A program made the position numbers and the translations under genes. Of a stretch of DNA of 33,091 nucleotides, positions 7,215-16,194 are shown piece by piece (position 1 is the first letter of the stretch; the number at the start of each line of letters is the position of its first letter). The notes under the pieces were generated by a model, which was given only the letters and a program-made list of their open reading frames with translations, was not told the DNA's origin and made no database searches. Source of the stretch: an uncultured Prevotellaceae bacterium (lineage in GTDB: Bacteria; Bacteroidota; Bacteroidia; Bacteroidales; Bacteroidaceae); contig CACXPX010000044.1 in NCBI GenBank assembly GCA_902769705.1, positions 1 to 33,091 of the forward strand. Reading direction: 5' to 3'.

Positions 7215-7964
7215 ATGGATAAGTATGGATTGATTGGATATCCTTTAGGGCACTCGTTCTCTATCGGCTATTTCAACGAAAAGTTTCAAAACGAGGGTAT
7301 CGATGCTGAATACGTCAACTTTGAGATTCCATCGATTGAGGATTTGGCTGAGGTGATTGAAACCAATCCCGAGTTGAAAGGACTGAATGTCACCATCCCC
7401 TACAAAGAGAAGGTCATTCCCTACCTCGACTCTGTGAGCCCTGAAGCCCGCGCTATCGGTGCGGTGAACGTCATCCGTGTGTCCCGCAAAGGAAAAACCA
7501 CACATCTGAAAGGATTCAATAGCGACGTTATCGGCTTTACGCAGAGCATTGAGCCCATGCTTGAGAAATGCCATAAGAAAGCGCTCATTCTGGGAACTGG
7601 CGGAGCTTCGAAAGCCATCAACTACGGTCTCAAGTCGTTGGGATTGGAAACTGTGTTTGTGAGCCGATTCGAGCGCCCGGGAACCATTCAATACAACAAA
7701 ATCACCCCCGATGACATCAAGGAATACAACGTCATCGTCAATTGCACCCCTCTGGGCATGTATCCCAAGGTGGACACTTGCCCCGACTTGCCTTACGAAG
7801 CGATGGACAACCACACGCTGCTCTACGACCTCATCTACAATCCCGATGAAACACTCTTCATGAAAAAGGGAAGAGAGCGTGGTGCAACGGTGAAGAACGG
7901 TTTGGAGATGCTATTGCTTCAGGCTTTCGTATCATGGGAGTTTTGGCATGATACAGAGAAATAA
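7215..7964 (+). CDS. aroE: Shikimate dehydrogenase
   Basis: The 249-residue product reduces 3-dehydroshikimate with NADPH in the aromatic amino acid pathway. Visible motifs are the substrate-binding GYPLGHSFS (8-16), NVTIPYKEK with catalytic Lys64, FNSD with Asp104, the nucleotide loop LGTGGASKA (126-134) and NCTPLGMYP. An in-frame ATG at 7176 would overlap menG by 35 bases. The ATG at 7215 is preferred because the family starts at KYGLIGYPLGHS. It is slightly shorter than enterobacterial AroE (about 272), as usual in Bacteroidetes. Confidence 0.96.
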   Translation: MDKYGLIGYPLGHSFSIGYFNEKFQNEGIDAEYVNFEIPSIEDLAEVIETNPELKGLNVTIPYKEKVIPYLDSVSPEARAIGAVNVIRVSRKGKTTHLKGFNSDVIGFTQSIEPMLEKCHKKALILGTGGASKAINYGLKSLGLETVFVSRFERPGTIQYNKITPDDIKEYNVIVNCTPLGMYPKVDTCPDLPYEAMDNHTLLYDLIYNPDETLFMKKGRERGATVKNGLEMLLLQAFVSWEFWHDTEK

Positions 7965-7991
7965 AACAACAAAATCAGTAACAAGCACGAA

Positions 7992-9158
7992 ATGAGCAAC
8001 AACAGATACATGATGCGCGGTGTGAGTGCCGCTAAAGAAGACGTACACAACGCCATCAAGAATATTGACAAAGGCATTTTCCCGAAGGCTTTCTGCAAAA
8101 TCATCCCCGACATCTTGGGCGGTGACCCTGAGTATTGCAACATCATGCATGCAGACGGAGCCGGAACGAAATCGTCTTTGGCGTATATGTATTGGAAAGA
8201 GACGGGCGACCTCTCCGTTTGGAAAGGAATCGCACAAGACGCCATCGTGATGAACACCGACGACCTGCTTTGCGTGGGTGCGGTGGATAACATCCTCGTC
8301 AGCTCCACCATCGGACGCAACAAGATGCTCGTTCCCGGTGAGGTGATTTCTGCCATCATCAACGGAACTGACGATCTCTTGGCTGAGATGCGCGAGATGG
8401 GAATCGGTATCTATCCTACCGGAGGCGAGACGGCCGACGTGGGCGACCTGGTGCGAACCATCATTGTAGACTCTACCGTCACCTGCCGAATGAAACGCAG
8501 CGATGTGATTGATAATGCCAACATTCGTCCGGGAGACGTGATTGTGGGTCTCTCTTCAACCGGCCAAGCCACCTACGAGAAACGTTATAATGGCGGAATG
8601 GGCTCCAACGGCCTCACATCTGCCCGTCATGATGTCTTCGCCAAATATCTGGCAGAGAAGTATCCGGAGAGTTTTGACCATGCTGTTCCCAACGAACTTG
8701 TCTATAGCGGAAAATACAAGCTGACGGATGCGGTCGAGAATGTGGCGGTCGATGCAGGTCAGCTGGTGCTCTCTCCCACCCGCACCTATGCACCCGTCAT
8801 CAAGAGAGTGCTCGACGAGATGCGCCCGGAGATTCACGGAATGGTGCATTGCACGGGTGGCGCACAGACAAAAGTGCTCCATTTCGTCAACGACAACTGT
8901 CGGGTGGTGAAAGACAACATGTTCCCTGTTCCCCCACTCTTCCACGCCATTCACGAATGCTCGGGCACCGACTGGAAAGAGATGTATCAGGTGTTCAACA
9001 TGGGACACCGGATGGAAATCTATGTGCGTCCGGAAGTGGCCGACAAAGTGATTGAGATATCGAAATCGTTCAACATCGACGCACAAGTCATCGGACATAT
9101 TGAAGAAGGCTCGAAGAGTCTGACCATCAAGAGTGAATATGGCGAGTTTTATTATTAA
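7992..9158 (+). CDS. purM: Phosphoribosylformylglycinamidine cyclo-ligase (AIR synthase)
   Basis: The 388-residue product belongs to the PurM/AIR synthase family, which closes the imidazole ring of FGAM to AIR with ATP. Supporting segments are MHADGAGTKSSLAYMYW (phosphate/nucleotide site), AQDAIVMNTDDLLCVGA with the conserved N-D-D, PTGGETADVGDLV and the C-terminal VFNMGHRMEIYV. It is longer than the E. coli enzyme (345) and diverges from it, as is normal for the Bacteroidetes variant. It lies 27 bp after aroE and 11 bp before a small lipoprotein gene, in the same run as purC. Confidence 0.95.
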   Translation: MSNNRYMMRGVSAAKEDVHNAIKNIDKGIFPKAFCKIIPDILGGDPEYCNIMHADGAGTKSSLAYMYWKETGDLSVWKGIAQDAIVMNTDDLLCVGAVDNILVSSTIGRNKMLVPGEVISAIINGTDDLLAEMREMGIGIYPTGGETADVGDLVRTIIVDSTVTCRMKRSDVIDNANIRPGDVIVGLSSTGQATYEKRYNGGMGSNGLTSARHDVFAKYLAEKYPESFDHAVPNELVYSGKYKLTDAVENVAVDAGQLVLSPTRTYAPVIKRVLDEMRPEIHGMVHCTGGAQTKVLHFVNDNCRVVKDNMFPVPPLFHAIHECSGTDWKEMYQVFNMGHRMEIYVRPEVADKVIEISKSFNIDAQVIGHIEEGSKSLTIKSEYGEFYY

Positions 9159-9169
9159 TTCTTAGACGG

Positions 9170-9469
9170 ATGATAATAAAACCTGTCAGATTGTTGCTCG
9201 TTGCCTTATGTCTTCCGCTCATGTCGAGTTGTATAGTCGGGGAGATGCTTGCTGAAAGTGCGGTAGAAAATGCCGTCTCTCCTTCTTCAAAGACCATTAC
9301 CCAAGCATCGCATAGCAAGTCGAAAAACATGACCAAGGCTGAACAGAAGGAACGTGAGAAATTGACGAATGACGGAAAATGCCCCGATTGCCGAGGTATG
9401 GGAAAGAGTCCTGACGGCAAAACCACATGCAACACTTGCAAAGGAACAGGCAAATATCAAAATGAATAA
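9170..9469 (+). CDS. Small lipoprotein with DnaJ-type CxxCxGxG zinc motif
   Basis: This encodes 99 residues. A lipoprotein signal peptide (MIIKPVRLLLVALCLPLMSSC, lipobox MSSC, Cys21) is followed by a Ser/Lys-rich linker, then CPDCRGMG and CNTCKGTG near the C-terminus. The two CxxCxGxG units form half of the four-unit DnaJ zinc domain, enough to bind one zinc. The cysteines would face the periplasm if the protein is lipidated. It is squeezed between purM (11 bp) and prfA (15 bp), so it is probably cotranscribed, but neither neighbour suggests a role. I do not recognise a named family. Confidence 0.85.
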   Translation: MIIKPVRLLLVALCLPLMSSCIVGEMLAESAVENAVSPSSKTITQASHSKSKNMTKAEQKEREKLTNDGKCPDCRGMGKSPDGKTTCNTCKGTGKYQNE

Positions 9470-9484
9470 TCACAAAACCATCAT

Positions 9485-10600
9485 ATGGCTGATACAACCA
9501 ATTCAATATTAGAAAAACTCGACGGACTGGAGGCCCGCTTCGAGGAGGTTTCCACCCTGATTACCGATCCCGATGTCATCACCGATCAGCAACGATTTGT
9601 GAAACTGACCAAGGAGTATAAGGACCTGAGCGACATCATGGACGCTCGCAAACGATACATCGCTTGCCTGAATGCGATTAGCGAGGCGAAGGATATTCTG
9701 GCCAACGAAAGCGATCCCGACATGAAGGAGATGGCTCGCGAGGAGTTGGCTGAGAACGAGGCTTTGCAACCGAAGTTGGAAGAAGAGATAAAGATTGCCC
9801 TTGTGCCGAAAGATCCCGAGGACGCCAAGAACGTTCAGATGGAGATTCGTGCCGGAACGGGTGGCGACGAAGCCTGCTTGTTTGCCGGCGACTTGTTCAT
9901 GATGTACAAGAAGTATTGCGACTCGAAAGGTTGGACGCTTAGCGTCACAAGCGAAAGCGAAGGTGCGGTTGGCGGCTTCAAGGAAATTGATTTTGCCGTC
10001 AGCGGGACCGATGTATATGGTACGTTGAAATATGAGTCGGGCGTGCATCGCGTCCAGCGTGTGCCAGCCACGGAGACACAAGGACGTATGCACACAAGTG
10101 CCGCAACTGTTGCCGTCTTGCCAGAGGCCGACAAGTTCGAGGTTCACATCAACGAGGGCGAAATCAAATGGGACACCTTCCGCTCAAGTGGTGCGGGCGG
10201 ACAGAACGTCAACAAGGTGGAGTCTGGTGTGCGTCTGCGTTATATGTGGAAGAACCCCAACACGGGAGAGACCGAGGAGATTCTCATCGAATGTACTGAG
10301 ACACGCGACCAGCCAAAGAACAAGGAGCGCGCCCTCTCGCGCCTCTACACATTCATCTACGACAAGGAACATCAGAAATATGTGGATGATATTGCTTCAC
10401 GACGCAAAAGTCTCGTGTCTACGGGCGACCGTTCGGCAAAAATCAGAACCTACAACTTCCCGCAAGGACGTGTGACCGACCATCGCATCGGCTACACCAT
10501 GTACGACCTTCAAGGATTCCTGGGCGGCAACATCCAAGACATGATTGATGCGCTCACGGTGGCCGAGAATGCTGAACGTATGAAAGAAACCGAACTATAA
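9485..10600 (+). CDS. prfA: Peptide chain release factor 1
   Basis: The 371-residue product is a class I release factor. The peptidyl-tRNA hydrolysis motif GAGGQNVNK places GGQ at 238-240. The stop-codon tripeptide is PAT at 194-196 in [14 protein letters not shown], which marks RF1 (UAA/UAG) instead of RF2 (which has SPF). An N-terminal coiled-coil domain occupies about 1-110. It is full length. In the run it follows the small lipoprotein gene and precedes pyrF by 55 bp. Confidence 0.97.
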   Translation: MADTTNSILEKLDGLEARFEEVSTLITDPDVITDQQRFVKLTKEYKDLSDIMDARKRYIACLNAISEAKDILANESDPDMKEMAREELAENEALQPKLEEEIKIALVPKDPEDAKNVQMEIRAGTGGDEACLFAGDLFMMYKKYCDSKGWTLSVTSESEGAVGGFKEIDFAVSGTDVYGTLKYESGVHRVQRVPATETQGRMHTSAATVAVLPEADKFEVHINEGEIKWDTFRSSGAGGQNVNKVESGVRLRYMWKNPNTGETEEILIECTETRDQPKNKERALSRLYTFIYDKEHQKYVDDIASRRKSLVSTGDRSAKIRTYNFPQGRVTDHRIGYTMYDLQGFLGGNIQDMIDALTVAENAERMKETEL

Positions 10601-10655
10601 TCATCGCAAAGGATTCACAAAACCTCATGCAATGATTTCAAAAACAAATAATATT

Positions 10656-11483
10656 ATGACTAAAGAACAACTTATCCAACAAATCTTTGCCAAGAAATCA
10701 TTTCTTTGCGTAGGTCTTGACACCGACGCCAAGAAGATACCCGTTCATCTGCTCGATCTCCACGACCCTCTTTTTGAGTTCAACAAGGAGATTATTGATG
10801 CAACGGCTCCCTATTGCGTGGCCTACAAGCCGAATCTTGCCTTCTACGAGGCTCATGGCATTCACGGCATGACGGCATTCAAGAAGACCGTCAAGTACAT
10901 CAAAGATAACCATCCCCACCATTTCGTCATTGCCGACGCCAAACGTGGTGACATCGGCAACACATCGAAGATGTATGCCCGCACGTTCTTCGACGAATAC
11001 GATGTGGACGCTTTGACTATCGCTCCTTACATGGGTGAGGATTCTGTCACTCCTTTCCTTGAATACGACGGCAAATGGGTCATCATGCTGGCGTTGACCA
11101 GCAACAAGGGCAGCCACGATTTCCAACTCATGCAAGACGCTCAAGGCGAACGCTTGTTCGAGAAAGTGATTCGTAAAGGAATGGAATGGGGAACAACTGA
11201 AAACATGATGTATGTCGTGGGTGCTACGCAAGGCGAAATGTTCAGCGACATCCGACGGATTGCTCCCAACCATTTCCTGCTTGTTCCTGGTGTCGGAGCA
11301 CAAGGCGGCTCGTTGCAGGAAGTGTGTCGCTATGGAATGACCAAGGATTGCGGATTGCTGGTCAACTCGTCGCGTGGAATCATTTACGCTTCTTCCGATG
11401 AGCACTTTGCCGAAATAGCTGGTAACAAAGCTCGCGAGTTGCAACAAGAAATGGCGATAGAACTCGACAAAATCTCCCGTTAA
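10656..11483 (+). CDS. pyrF: Orotidine 5'-phosphate decarboxylase (class 2)
   Basis: The 275-residue product decarboxylates OMP to UMP. The catalytic loop is DAKRGDIG at 94-101, with the substrate motifs VGLDTDAKK (19-27), [11 protein letters not shown] (58-68) and PGVGAQGG near 210. The longer length and the DAKRGDI form fit the class 2 (PyrF-2) enzymes common in Bacteroidetes and actinobacteria. The ATG at 10632 gives an eight-residue extension with no family support, so 10656 ([11 protein letters not shown]) is preferred. It is the last gene of the phoH run and is followed by a strong bidirectional terminator. Confidence 0.96.
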   Translation: MTKEQLIQQIFAKKSFLCVGLDTDAKKIPVHLLDLHDPLFEFNKEIIDATAPYCVAYKPNLAFYEAHGIHGMTAFKKTVKYIKDNHPHHFVIADAKRGDIGNTSKMYARTFFDEYDVDALTIAPYMGEDSVTPFLEYDGKWVIMLALTSNKGSHDFQLMQDAQGERLFEKVIRKGMEWGTTENMMYVVGATQGEMFSDIRRIAPNHFLLVPGVGAQGGSLQEVCRYGMTKDCGLLVNSSRGIIYASSDEHFAEIAGNKARELQQEMAIELDKISR

Positions 11484-11530
11484 GCATCAATACCCCCTAC
11501 CCTTTCAACTATGTGTGGGGAACAAATAAA

Positions 11531-11567
11531 AAGAGTGCAAATCCGTTCAGGTTTGCACTCCTTTTTG
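11531..11567. terminator. Bidirectional terminator between pyrF and the DUF3298 lipoprotein gene
   Basis: Arms 11533-11541 (GAGTGCAAA) and 11552-11560 (TTTGCACTC) form a perfect 9-bp stem with a 10-base loop. It is followed by CTTTTT on the plus strand and by TTTTTATTT on the minus strand, so it serves both converging units. Confidence 0.92.
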
Positions 11568-11581
11568 TTATTATCAACTAT

Positions 11582-12478
11582 CTATTTCTCGGGAATCAAC
11601 GCCTTAGCCTCATCAGTCAGGAAAGGCAGAATTTGGTCGTAAGGAATCTCGAAAGAGATGATGCCAGCTGCATAGGGGGCTATCTCGTACTGCGTGTAGC
11701 AGAACATGACGCCAGTAATGGTCAGATAAGGAGGATTAGCAGGCAGAGGAATGCGATTGATGTCCTCAACCTGAAGGTAATCCGCCAATTCTTCATCACT
11801 ATTCATCTCTATATTATTCTCCTTGAAGTAGCGCAACACACCAATCTTCATGAGTGTGTAGAGCTTGGCCGAATTCACATCCTTCAGCAGGTTGTTGTCC
11901 ACCATTTTCGACTCAAAGGTGTCTTTTTCATACTCCGTGCGATAACCTATTTTCAGACCGTCGCTCTTGCGGAATGTTTGTCCCACAAAAACGAAAAGAC
12001 CGTGGGCGCCTCCGGTATAGGTGGAATGCGTCATCTGGTAGGTGACAAACTTAGGTGTCTCTACCGACTTCTCGGCTGTGATGACCGACGAGAACGCAAT
12101 TCCGCCCTCTTCGTCGTACGTATCATTCCTTCCTTCGGCAAGACCGTTATACGTAATGTCAACGATATCCTTGAAGGCCGTCTTCGTGCCGCTAAACTTC
12201 TCATCATCGATATTACAAGCCTCGCGGATGAACTGACGGATGCTCTTTACCAGCCCCTCATTACCGTCAACGGGCCATTGGATGTCGAACGACACCTCTG
12301 CCATCGAGTCGCTACGTTCTATCTGAATGGTGTCGACCACGAGTGCTGGCTTTTCAACATCCGCTTTGTCGGCAGAGATGCTTGCTGAATCAGCATCCAC
12401 ACCATCTGATGTAGAAGCACGATGGCCGCAAGCGCAGAGCGTTGCGGCCATCATGATATAAAAGAATGTCTTCTTCAT
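11582..12478 (-). CDS. DUF3298-domain lipoprotein (RsiV/PdaC-like)
   Basis: This encodes 298 residues. The signal peptide ends in a lipobox (ATLCAC), followed by a Ser/Asp/Ala-rich linker. The mature part has a DUF4163-like region (FDIQWPVDGNEGLVKSIRQFI) and a DUF3298 region with the hallmark YTGGAHG (about residues 155-161) and a C-terminal APYAAGIISFEIPYDQILPFL. This combination is found in RsiV anti-sigma ectodomains and PdaC-type proteins; here there is no transmembrane anti-sigma part, only a lipid anchor. The start codon is 3 nt after the pgk stop, so the gene is almost certainly cotranscribed with pgk. Ligand unknown. Confidence 0.87.
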   Translation of the reverse strand: MKKTFFYIMMAATLCACGHRASTSDGVDADSASISADKADVEKPALVVDTIQIERSDSMAEVSFDIQWPVDGNEGLVKSIRQFIREACNIDDEKFSGTKTAFKDIVDITYNGLAEGRNDTYDEEGGIAFSSVITAEKSVETPKFVTYQMTHSTYTGGAHGLFVFVGQTFRKSDGLKIGYRTEYEKDTFESKMVDNNLLKDVNSAKLYTLMKIGVLRYFKENNIEMNSDEELADYLQVEDINRIPLPANPPYLTITGVMFCYTQYEIAPYAAGIISFEIPYDQILPFLTDEAKALIPEK

Positions 12479-12481
12479 CGA

Positions 12482-13732
12482 TTACTCACCTTTGATGGCA
12501 GCAACACCCGGGAGTACCTTTCCTTCGATGGCCTCAAGCAGAGCACCGCCACCAGTAGAGATATAGCTCACCTGGTCGGCCATACCGAACTTATTGATGC
12601 AAGCAACAGAGTCGCCACCACCAATCAGCGAGAATGCACCGTTAGCGGTTGCTTTGGCGATAGCATCAGCAATAGCCTTTGAACCACCGATGAAGTTGTC
12701 GAACTCGAACACGCCGGCAGGACCGTTCCACAGAATGGTCTTGGCGGGCTCAATAGCAGCAGCAAAAGCCTTACGTGTTTCGGGACCTGCATCGAGACCT
12801 TCCCAACCTTCAGGAATAGCGTTGGCGGGGCACACCTGTGTGTTGGCGTCGTTGGCGAACTTGTCGGCAGCGATGCAGTCGGTACCCAGCACGAGGTTCA
12901 CACCATTCTCCTTAGCCTTCTTCATCACGTCGAGAGCCACATCCAGCTTGTCAAGCTCAACGATAGAGTTACCAATCTCACCACCCATAGCCTTAGCGAA
13001 GGTGTAGGTCATTCCACCGCAAAGAATCAGGTTGTCAACCTTACCAAGCAGATTCTCGATGATACCAATCTTTGTGCTCACCTTCGAGCCACCCATGATG
13101 GCGGTGAAGGGGCGCTTGATGTTAGAGAGGATGTTGTCAACAGCCGTAACCTCTTTCTCCATCAGCAAACCGAGCATCTTGTTGTCGGCGTCGAAATAGT
13201 CGGCGATGACAGCGGTAGAAGCATGCTTGCGGTGAGCGGTTCCGAAAGCGTCCATCACATAGCAGTCTGCATAAGAAGCCAGAGTCTTTGCAAACTCCTT
13301 CTGGCTGGCCTTCATAGCCTTCTTAGCATCGTCGTAAGCGGGGTCGTCCTTCTCAATGCCCACGGGCTTGCCTTCTTCCTCAGGATAGAAGCGCAGGTTC
13401 TCAAGCAGCAGAGCCTCACCCATCTTCAGGGCAGCAGCAGCCTCCTGAGCCTTAGCGCAATCGGGAGCGAATGTCACGGGAACACCCAGTGCGTCAGCAA
13501 CAGCGTCCTTGATCTGGCCCAAAGAGAACTTAGCGTTCACCTTACCTTTGGGCTTACCCATGTGGCTCATGATGATGAGGGCACCGCCATCAGCCAAAAT
13601 CTTCTTCAGAGTGGGAAGGGCACCGCGAATACGAGTGTCGTCCGTGATTTTACCATTCTCATCGAGGGGCACGTTGAAGTCAACGCGCACGATTGCTTTC
13701 TTACCAGCAAAATTGAATTCGTTGATTGTCAT
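12482..13732 (-). CDS. pgk: Phosphoglycerate kinase
   Basis: The 416-residue glycolytic enzyme transfers phosphate from 1,3-bisphosphoglycerate to ADP. Recognisable are [21 protein letters not shown] near the N-terminus (substrate binding), [24 protein letters not shown], the ATP-site [12 protein letters not shown], and the C-terminal [16 protein letters not shown] and [13 protein letters not shown]. It is full length. Its own promoter is seen just upstream, and the downstream lipoprotein gene follows after 3 nt. Confidence 0.98.
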   Translation of the reverse strand: MTINEFNFAGKKAIVRVDFNVPLDENGKITDDTRIRGALPTLKKILADGGALIIMSHMGKPKGKVNAKFSLGQIKDAVADALGVPVTFAPDCAKAQEAAAALKMGEALLLENLRFYPEEEGKPVGIEKDDPAYDDAKKAMKASQKEFAKTLASYADCYVMDAFGTAHRKHASTAVIADYFDADNKMLGLLMEKEVTAVDNILSNIKRPFTAIMGGSKVSTKIGIIENLLGKVDNLILCGGMTYTFAKAMGGEIGNSIVELDKLDVALDVMKKAKENGVNLVLGTDCIAADKFANDANTQVCPANAIPEGWEGLDAGPETRKAFAAAIEPAKTILWNGPAGVFEFDNFIGGSKAIADAIAKATANGAFSLIGGGDSVACINKFGMADQVSYISTGGGALLEAIEGKVLPGVAAIKGE

Positions 13733-13777
13733 AATAATGTTATTAAAAAAATATATACATATTCAAAATATGATTGC

Positions 13778-13809
13778 AAAGTTACGACTTTTAATTGTGA
13801 TTAGCAAAT
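13778..13809 (-). promoter_or_regulatory. Promoter of pgk
   Basis: On the minus strand TTTG (13809-13806) and TAACTTTG (13785-13778) are 20 bases apart, giving a leader of about 40 nt. It is divergent from queC. Confidence 0.75.
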
Positions 13810-13848
13810 TTTCAATTGTCAATTATCAATAATCAACCGATTTTTGTT

Positions 13849-13856
13849 ACCTTTGC
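13849..13856 (+). promoter_or_regulatory. Promoter -7 element of queC
   Basis: TACCTTTG lies 14 bases before the queC ATG. No well placed TTTG is seen at -33. The leader would be at most about ten bases, leaving no room for a preQ1 riboswitch or a normal ribosome binding site. Confidence 0.55.
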
Positions 13857-13870
13857 AACAAAAAGCGAAA

Positions 13871-14524
13871 ATGAAAGACTCTGTATTGATTCTGAGCGGC
13901 GGTATGGATTCCACCACCCTGCTCTACGACAAGCAAGACCGTATCGCCATAGCCGTTTCCTTCGACTACGGTAGTAACCACAACGCACGCGAGATTCCAT
14001 TCGCCCGCCTCCATTGCGAACGGCTGGGCATCAAGCATGTTGTCATTCCCCTCGACTTCATGGCGAAGTATTTCAAGAGCTCACTCCTCGAAGGGGCTGA
14101 TGCCATTCCCGAAGGCCAGTATGCCGACAACAACATCCACTCCACCGTGGTGCCCTTCCGCAACGCCATCATGCTTTCTATTGCCGTTGGTATTGCCGAA
14201 AGCAACAACCTGAAGAACGTGATGATGGCCAATCATGCAGGCGACCACACGCTCTATCCCGATTGCACGCCCGCCTTTGTGAAGGCTTTCGACCAGGCTG
14301 CTCAAGCCGGCACCTTCGCCAACGTTCGCTTGATTTCGCCCTACACCCATCTGACCAAAGCCGAGATAGCCGTGCGCGGACACGAACTGGGCATCGACTA
14401 CACGGAGACTTGGTCGTGCTACAAAGGCTTGGAGAAGCATTGCGGACGTTGCGCCACATGTGTCGAGCGAAAAGAGGCGTTGGCTGAAGCCGGCATCGAA
14501 GACAACACCGAATACGAATCGTAA
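13871..14524 (+). CDS. queC: 7-cyano-7-deazaguanine (preQ0) synthase
   Basis: The 217-residue enzyme makes preQ0 from 7-carboxy-7-deazaguanine for queuosine tRNA modification. The PP-loop SGGMDSTT spans 9-16. A zinc site is formed by Cys183, Cys191, Cys194 and Cys197 in SCYKGLEKHCGRCATCVER. The substrate-side motif ANHAGDHTLYPDC (120-132) is also typical. The ATG at 13871 matches the family start; a TTG at 13844 lies upstream of the promoter. No other queuosine gene is adjacent, and the two small genes that follow are unrelated. Confidence 0.96.
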   Translation: MKDSVLILSGGMDSTTLLYDKQDRIAIAVSFDYGSNHNAREIPFARLHCERLGIKHVVIPLDFMAKYFKSSLLEGADAIPEGQYADNNIHSTVVPFRNAIMLSIAVGIAESNNLKNVMMANHAGDHTLYPDCTPAFVKAFDQAAQAGTFANVRLISPYTHLTKAEIAVRGHELGIDYTETWSCYKGLEKHCGRCATCVERKEALAEAGIEDNTEYES

Positions 14525-14529
14525 AGCTT

Positions 14530-14682
14530 ATGGCCAACTTCCTTCATCGCGAAACCTCAGGCGAATACCGTCGCGAAGAGCTCATCCGCATCATCGAGCG
14601 CTCCTTGGAACAACTCACGTTGCCCGAACTGGAGGCGCTCTACTATGATATGGCGACCAAGAACTATATCCACGAAATGTAA
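14530..14682 (+). CDS. Hypothetical micro-protein, 50 aa
   Basis: A 50-residue frame starts 5 bp after the queC stop: MANFLHRETSGEYRREEL to ALYYDMATKNYIHEM. It is charged and predicted helical, with no signal peptide or membrane segment. The heptad-like spacing RIIERSLEQLTLPELEALYYDM suggests a helical hairpin. Codon use matches the neighbouring genes, and the tight spacing suggests translation coupled to queC. Family unknown. It may be a real gene that length cut-offs miss. Confidence 0.6.
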   Translation: MANFLHRETSGEYRREELIRIIERSLEQLTLPELEALYYDMATKNYIHEM

Positions 14683-14698
14683 AGAAAACCACCTTAGT

Positions 14699-14902
14699 AT
14701 GGAAACCAATAATGAAATACAAGCCTATCGGGAGGCCATTCTCAAGGCAATGCTCGACCGCAAAGACCCCGAAGACGGCTATCCGCTGATTCTGGAGAAA
14801 GACGCCAGAGAACTGCTCGCCCACTTGACGGACCAAGAACTGGCCGACGGAATGCTTTTCAACACACCCGAGGAAGTGGCTGACATCCTCATGGAAATCT
14901 GA
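14699..14902 (+). CDS. Hypothetical small acidic protein, 67 aa
   Basis: This encodes 67 residues from METNNEIQAYREAIL to EEVADILMEI. It is acidic, helical and without export signals, so it is probably cytoplasmic. An in-frame ATG at 14645 lies inside the previous small gene, so 14699 is preferred. It sits 16 bp after the 50-residue gene and 7 bp before the TPR gene, so all four genes from queC on appear to be one unit. I recognise no family. Confidence 0.72.
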   Translation: METNNEIQAYREAILKAMLDRKDPEDGYPLILEKDARELLAHLTDQELADGMLFNTPEEVADILMEI

Positions 14903-14909
14903 CCCATAG

Positions 14910-15632
14910 ATGAAGAAAACTGCTCTTTGGCTGAGAACCTTTTACCTTCTTGCCCTTCTTTGGATATTGTCAGAGCCGACAGCATTTGCACAAGACCACA
15001 AAGCCTTGCGCGACTCGCTACGCCGTGCCACCAACGAGATGGAGTATCATCCCCAATCGGTTGACTTGCGCCTGAAGAAAGCGGGAATCAACCTGATGCT
15101 GGAGGAATGGGAAAATGCAAAAAACGAATACGACTACATTCTCGATAGAGAGCCTAACAACTTGGCTGCCTTGTATTTCCGGGCATATGTTAACGAAAAA
15201 CTTCATCGCTACAACTTCGCCCGACTCGACTATGAGAACCTGCTGGCCGTTGTACCCGAGCACTTCGAAGCACAACTGGGATTGGCGTTGCTCAACCATA
15301 AAGACAAACACTATACCGAGGCCTACAACCAAATCAACCATCTCGTGAGCCTCTACCCCGATAGCGCCATCGTCTATGCCGCCCGAGCAGGAATGGAAAA
15401 GGAGCGGAAAATGATGGAACCCGCCGAATACGACTACGGCGAAGCTATCCGACTCGACCCGCAAAATGCCGATTACCGCTTGGCTCGAGCCGAACTGAGA
15501 ATAGAAATGCGACGGTTCGTGGATGCTCGCGAAGACCTCGACGAACTTGTAAAACAAGGTGTCAATTATGCCACACTAACCGAATATTATCAGCGGTTGG
15601 GCAAGAAAAACAAGAAACGTAAGCGCAAGTAA
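14910..15632 (+). CDS. Exported tetratricopeptide repeat protein
   Basis: The 240-residue product has an N-terminal signal peptide (WLRTFYLLALLWILSEPTAFAQ, likely cut after AFA) and then an array of about five TPR-like helical pairs. Examples are AKNEYDYILDREPNNLAALYFRA, YNFARLDYENLLAVVPEHFEAQLGLA and EYDYGEAIRLDPQNADYRLARA. The C-terminus is very basic (GKKNKKRKRK). TPR proteins act as scaffolds in the periplasm or outer membrane; the partner is unknown. It is cotranscribed with the small genes upstream by spacing. Confidence 0.87.
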   Translation: MKKTALWLRTFYLLALLWILSEPTAFAQDHKALRDSLRRATNEMEYHPQSVDLRLKKAGINLMLEEWENAKNEYDYILDREPNNLAALYFRAYVNEKLHRYNFARLDYENLLAVVPEHFEAQLGLALLNHKDKHYTEAYNQINHLVSLYPDSAIVYAARAGMEKERKMMEPAEYDYGEAIRLDPQNADYRLARAELRIEMRRFVDAREDLDELVKQGVNYATLTEYYQRLGKKNKKRKRK

Positions 15633-15746
15633 TTCTTGTAATTTCTTTTACAAAATCTTGTCAACATTTACGTTCAATCTAGAAGAGAAAAACGTGTGGG
15701 AAACCGACATTTCAGCTCCATTTCCCCCAAATTCCACATCCGAAAT

Positions 15747-15878
15747 TGTCACATGTATCTTCTGAGGCGCTCATAGCTATGCTTTGACACGCTCACTTGT
15801 GGCATCTGACGCCCTCAAAGCATAGCTGTGACAAGCTCATTCCATAGCTTTGACAACCTCATTGCATAGCTTTGACAG
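15747..15878 (-). repeat. Degenerate 22-bp tandem repeat array (six units)
   Basis: Units begin at 15747, 15769, 15791, 15813, 15835 and 15857, each exactly 22 bp. The core, best kept in the last two units, is CATTGCATAGCTTTGACA with two to four flanking bases. The first and third are strongly diverged. The same repeat in inverted orientation occurs at 31781-31868. Confidence 0.85.
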
Positions 15879-16082
15879 GTTCATTGTTTGTAAAGAAAAC
15901 GGAAATGCTTGATAATCAATAGCTTCCGGAAATTTCGATTTTTGGCGTTTTTCGCGCCAAAACCTTCTCCAGTTCAAAAAACAGCCCTTCATTTGAGCCC
16001 AAAATTCGGAAATTTCTTGACAAAAGAAGAACGAGCGTTTGAACCAAATGACACACAATTCCCTAAAAAATGGCTCAATAAA

Positions 16083-16113
16083 TTGCGCATTCCATATTTA
16101 TTTCTTATTTTTG
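16083..16113 (+). promoter_or_regulatory. Promoter of the dockerin/BIG2 protein gene
   Basis: TTG at 16083-16085 and TATTTTTG at 16106-16113 are 20 bases apart. The leader is about 75 nt. Confidence 0.65.
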
Positions 16114-16194
16114 CATCGTTTTTTTTACGCCGTGGGGCTTACCCCCTTGTACACATACTCTAATTATTTGTTGAAAGAAAACTAAATTAAAAAT

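Larger units (their letters stand above)
15633..16194. other. 562-bp intergenic region with 22-bp repeat array and promoter
   Basis: No gene is called here. A weak hairpin at 15636-15653 (TTGTAA with TTACAA) may end the TPR transcript. A 22-bp repeat array runs through about 15747-15878. The next gene's promoter is at 16083-16113. Minus-strand frames across the array are repeat artefacts. Confidence 0.7.

Noticed and set aside
13857-13870. preQ1 riboswitch before queC
   Set aside because: Only about ten bases of leader lie between the promoter and the ATG, too short for any riboswitch.
15747-15878. CRISPR array
   Set aside because: The 22-bp units are directly adjacent with no spacers, and no cas genes are present.
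15837-16058. Minus-strand frame of 73 codons ending LSKLCNEVVKAME
   Set aside because: Its end is translated from the 22-bp repeat array, whose period cycles through all frames.
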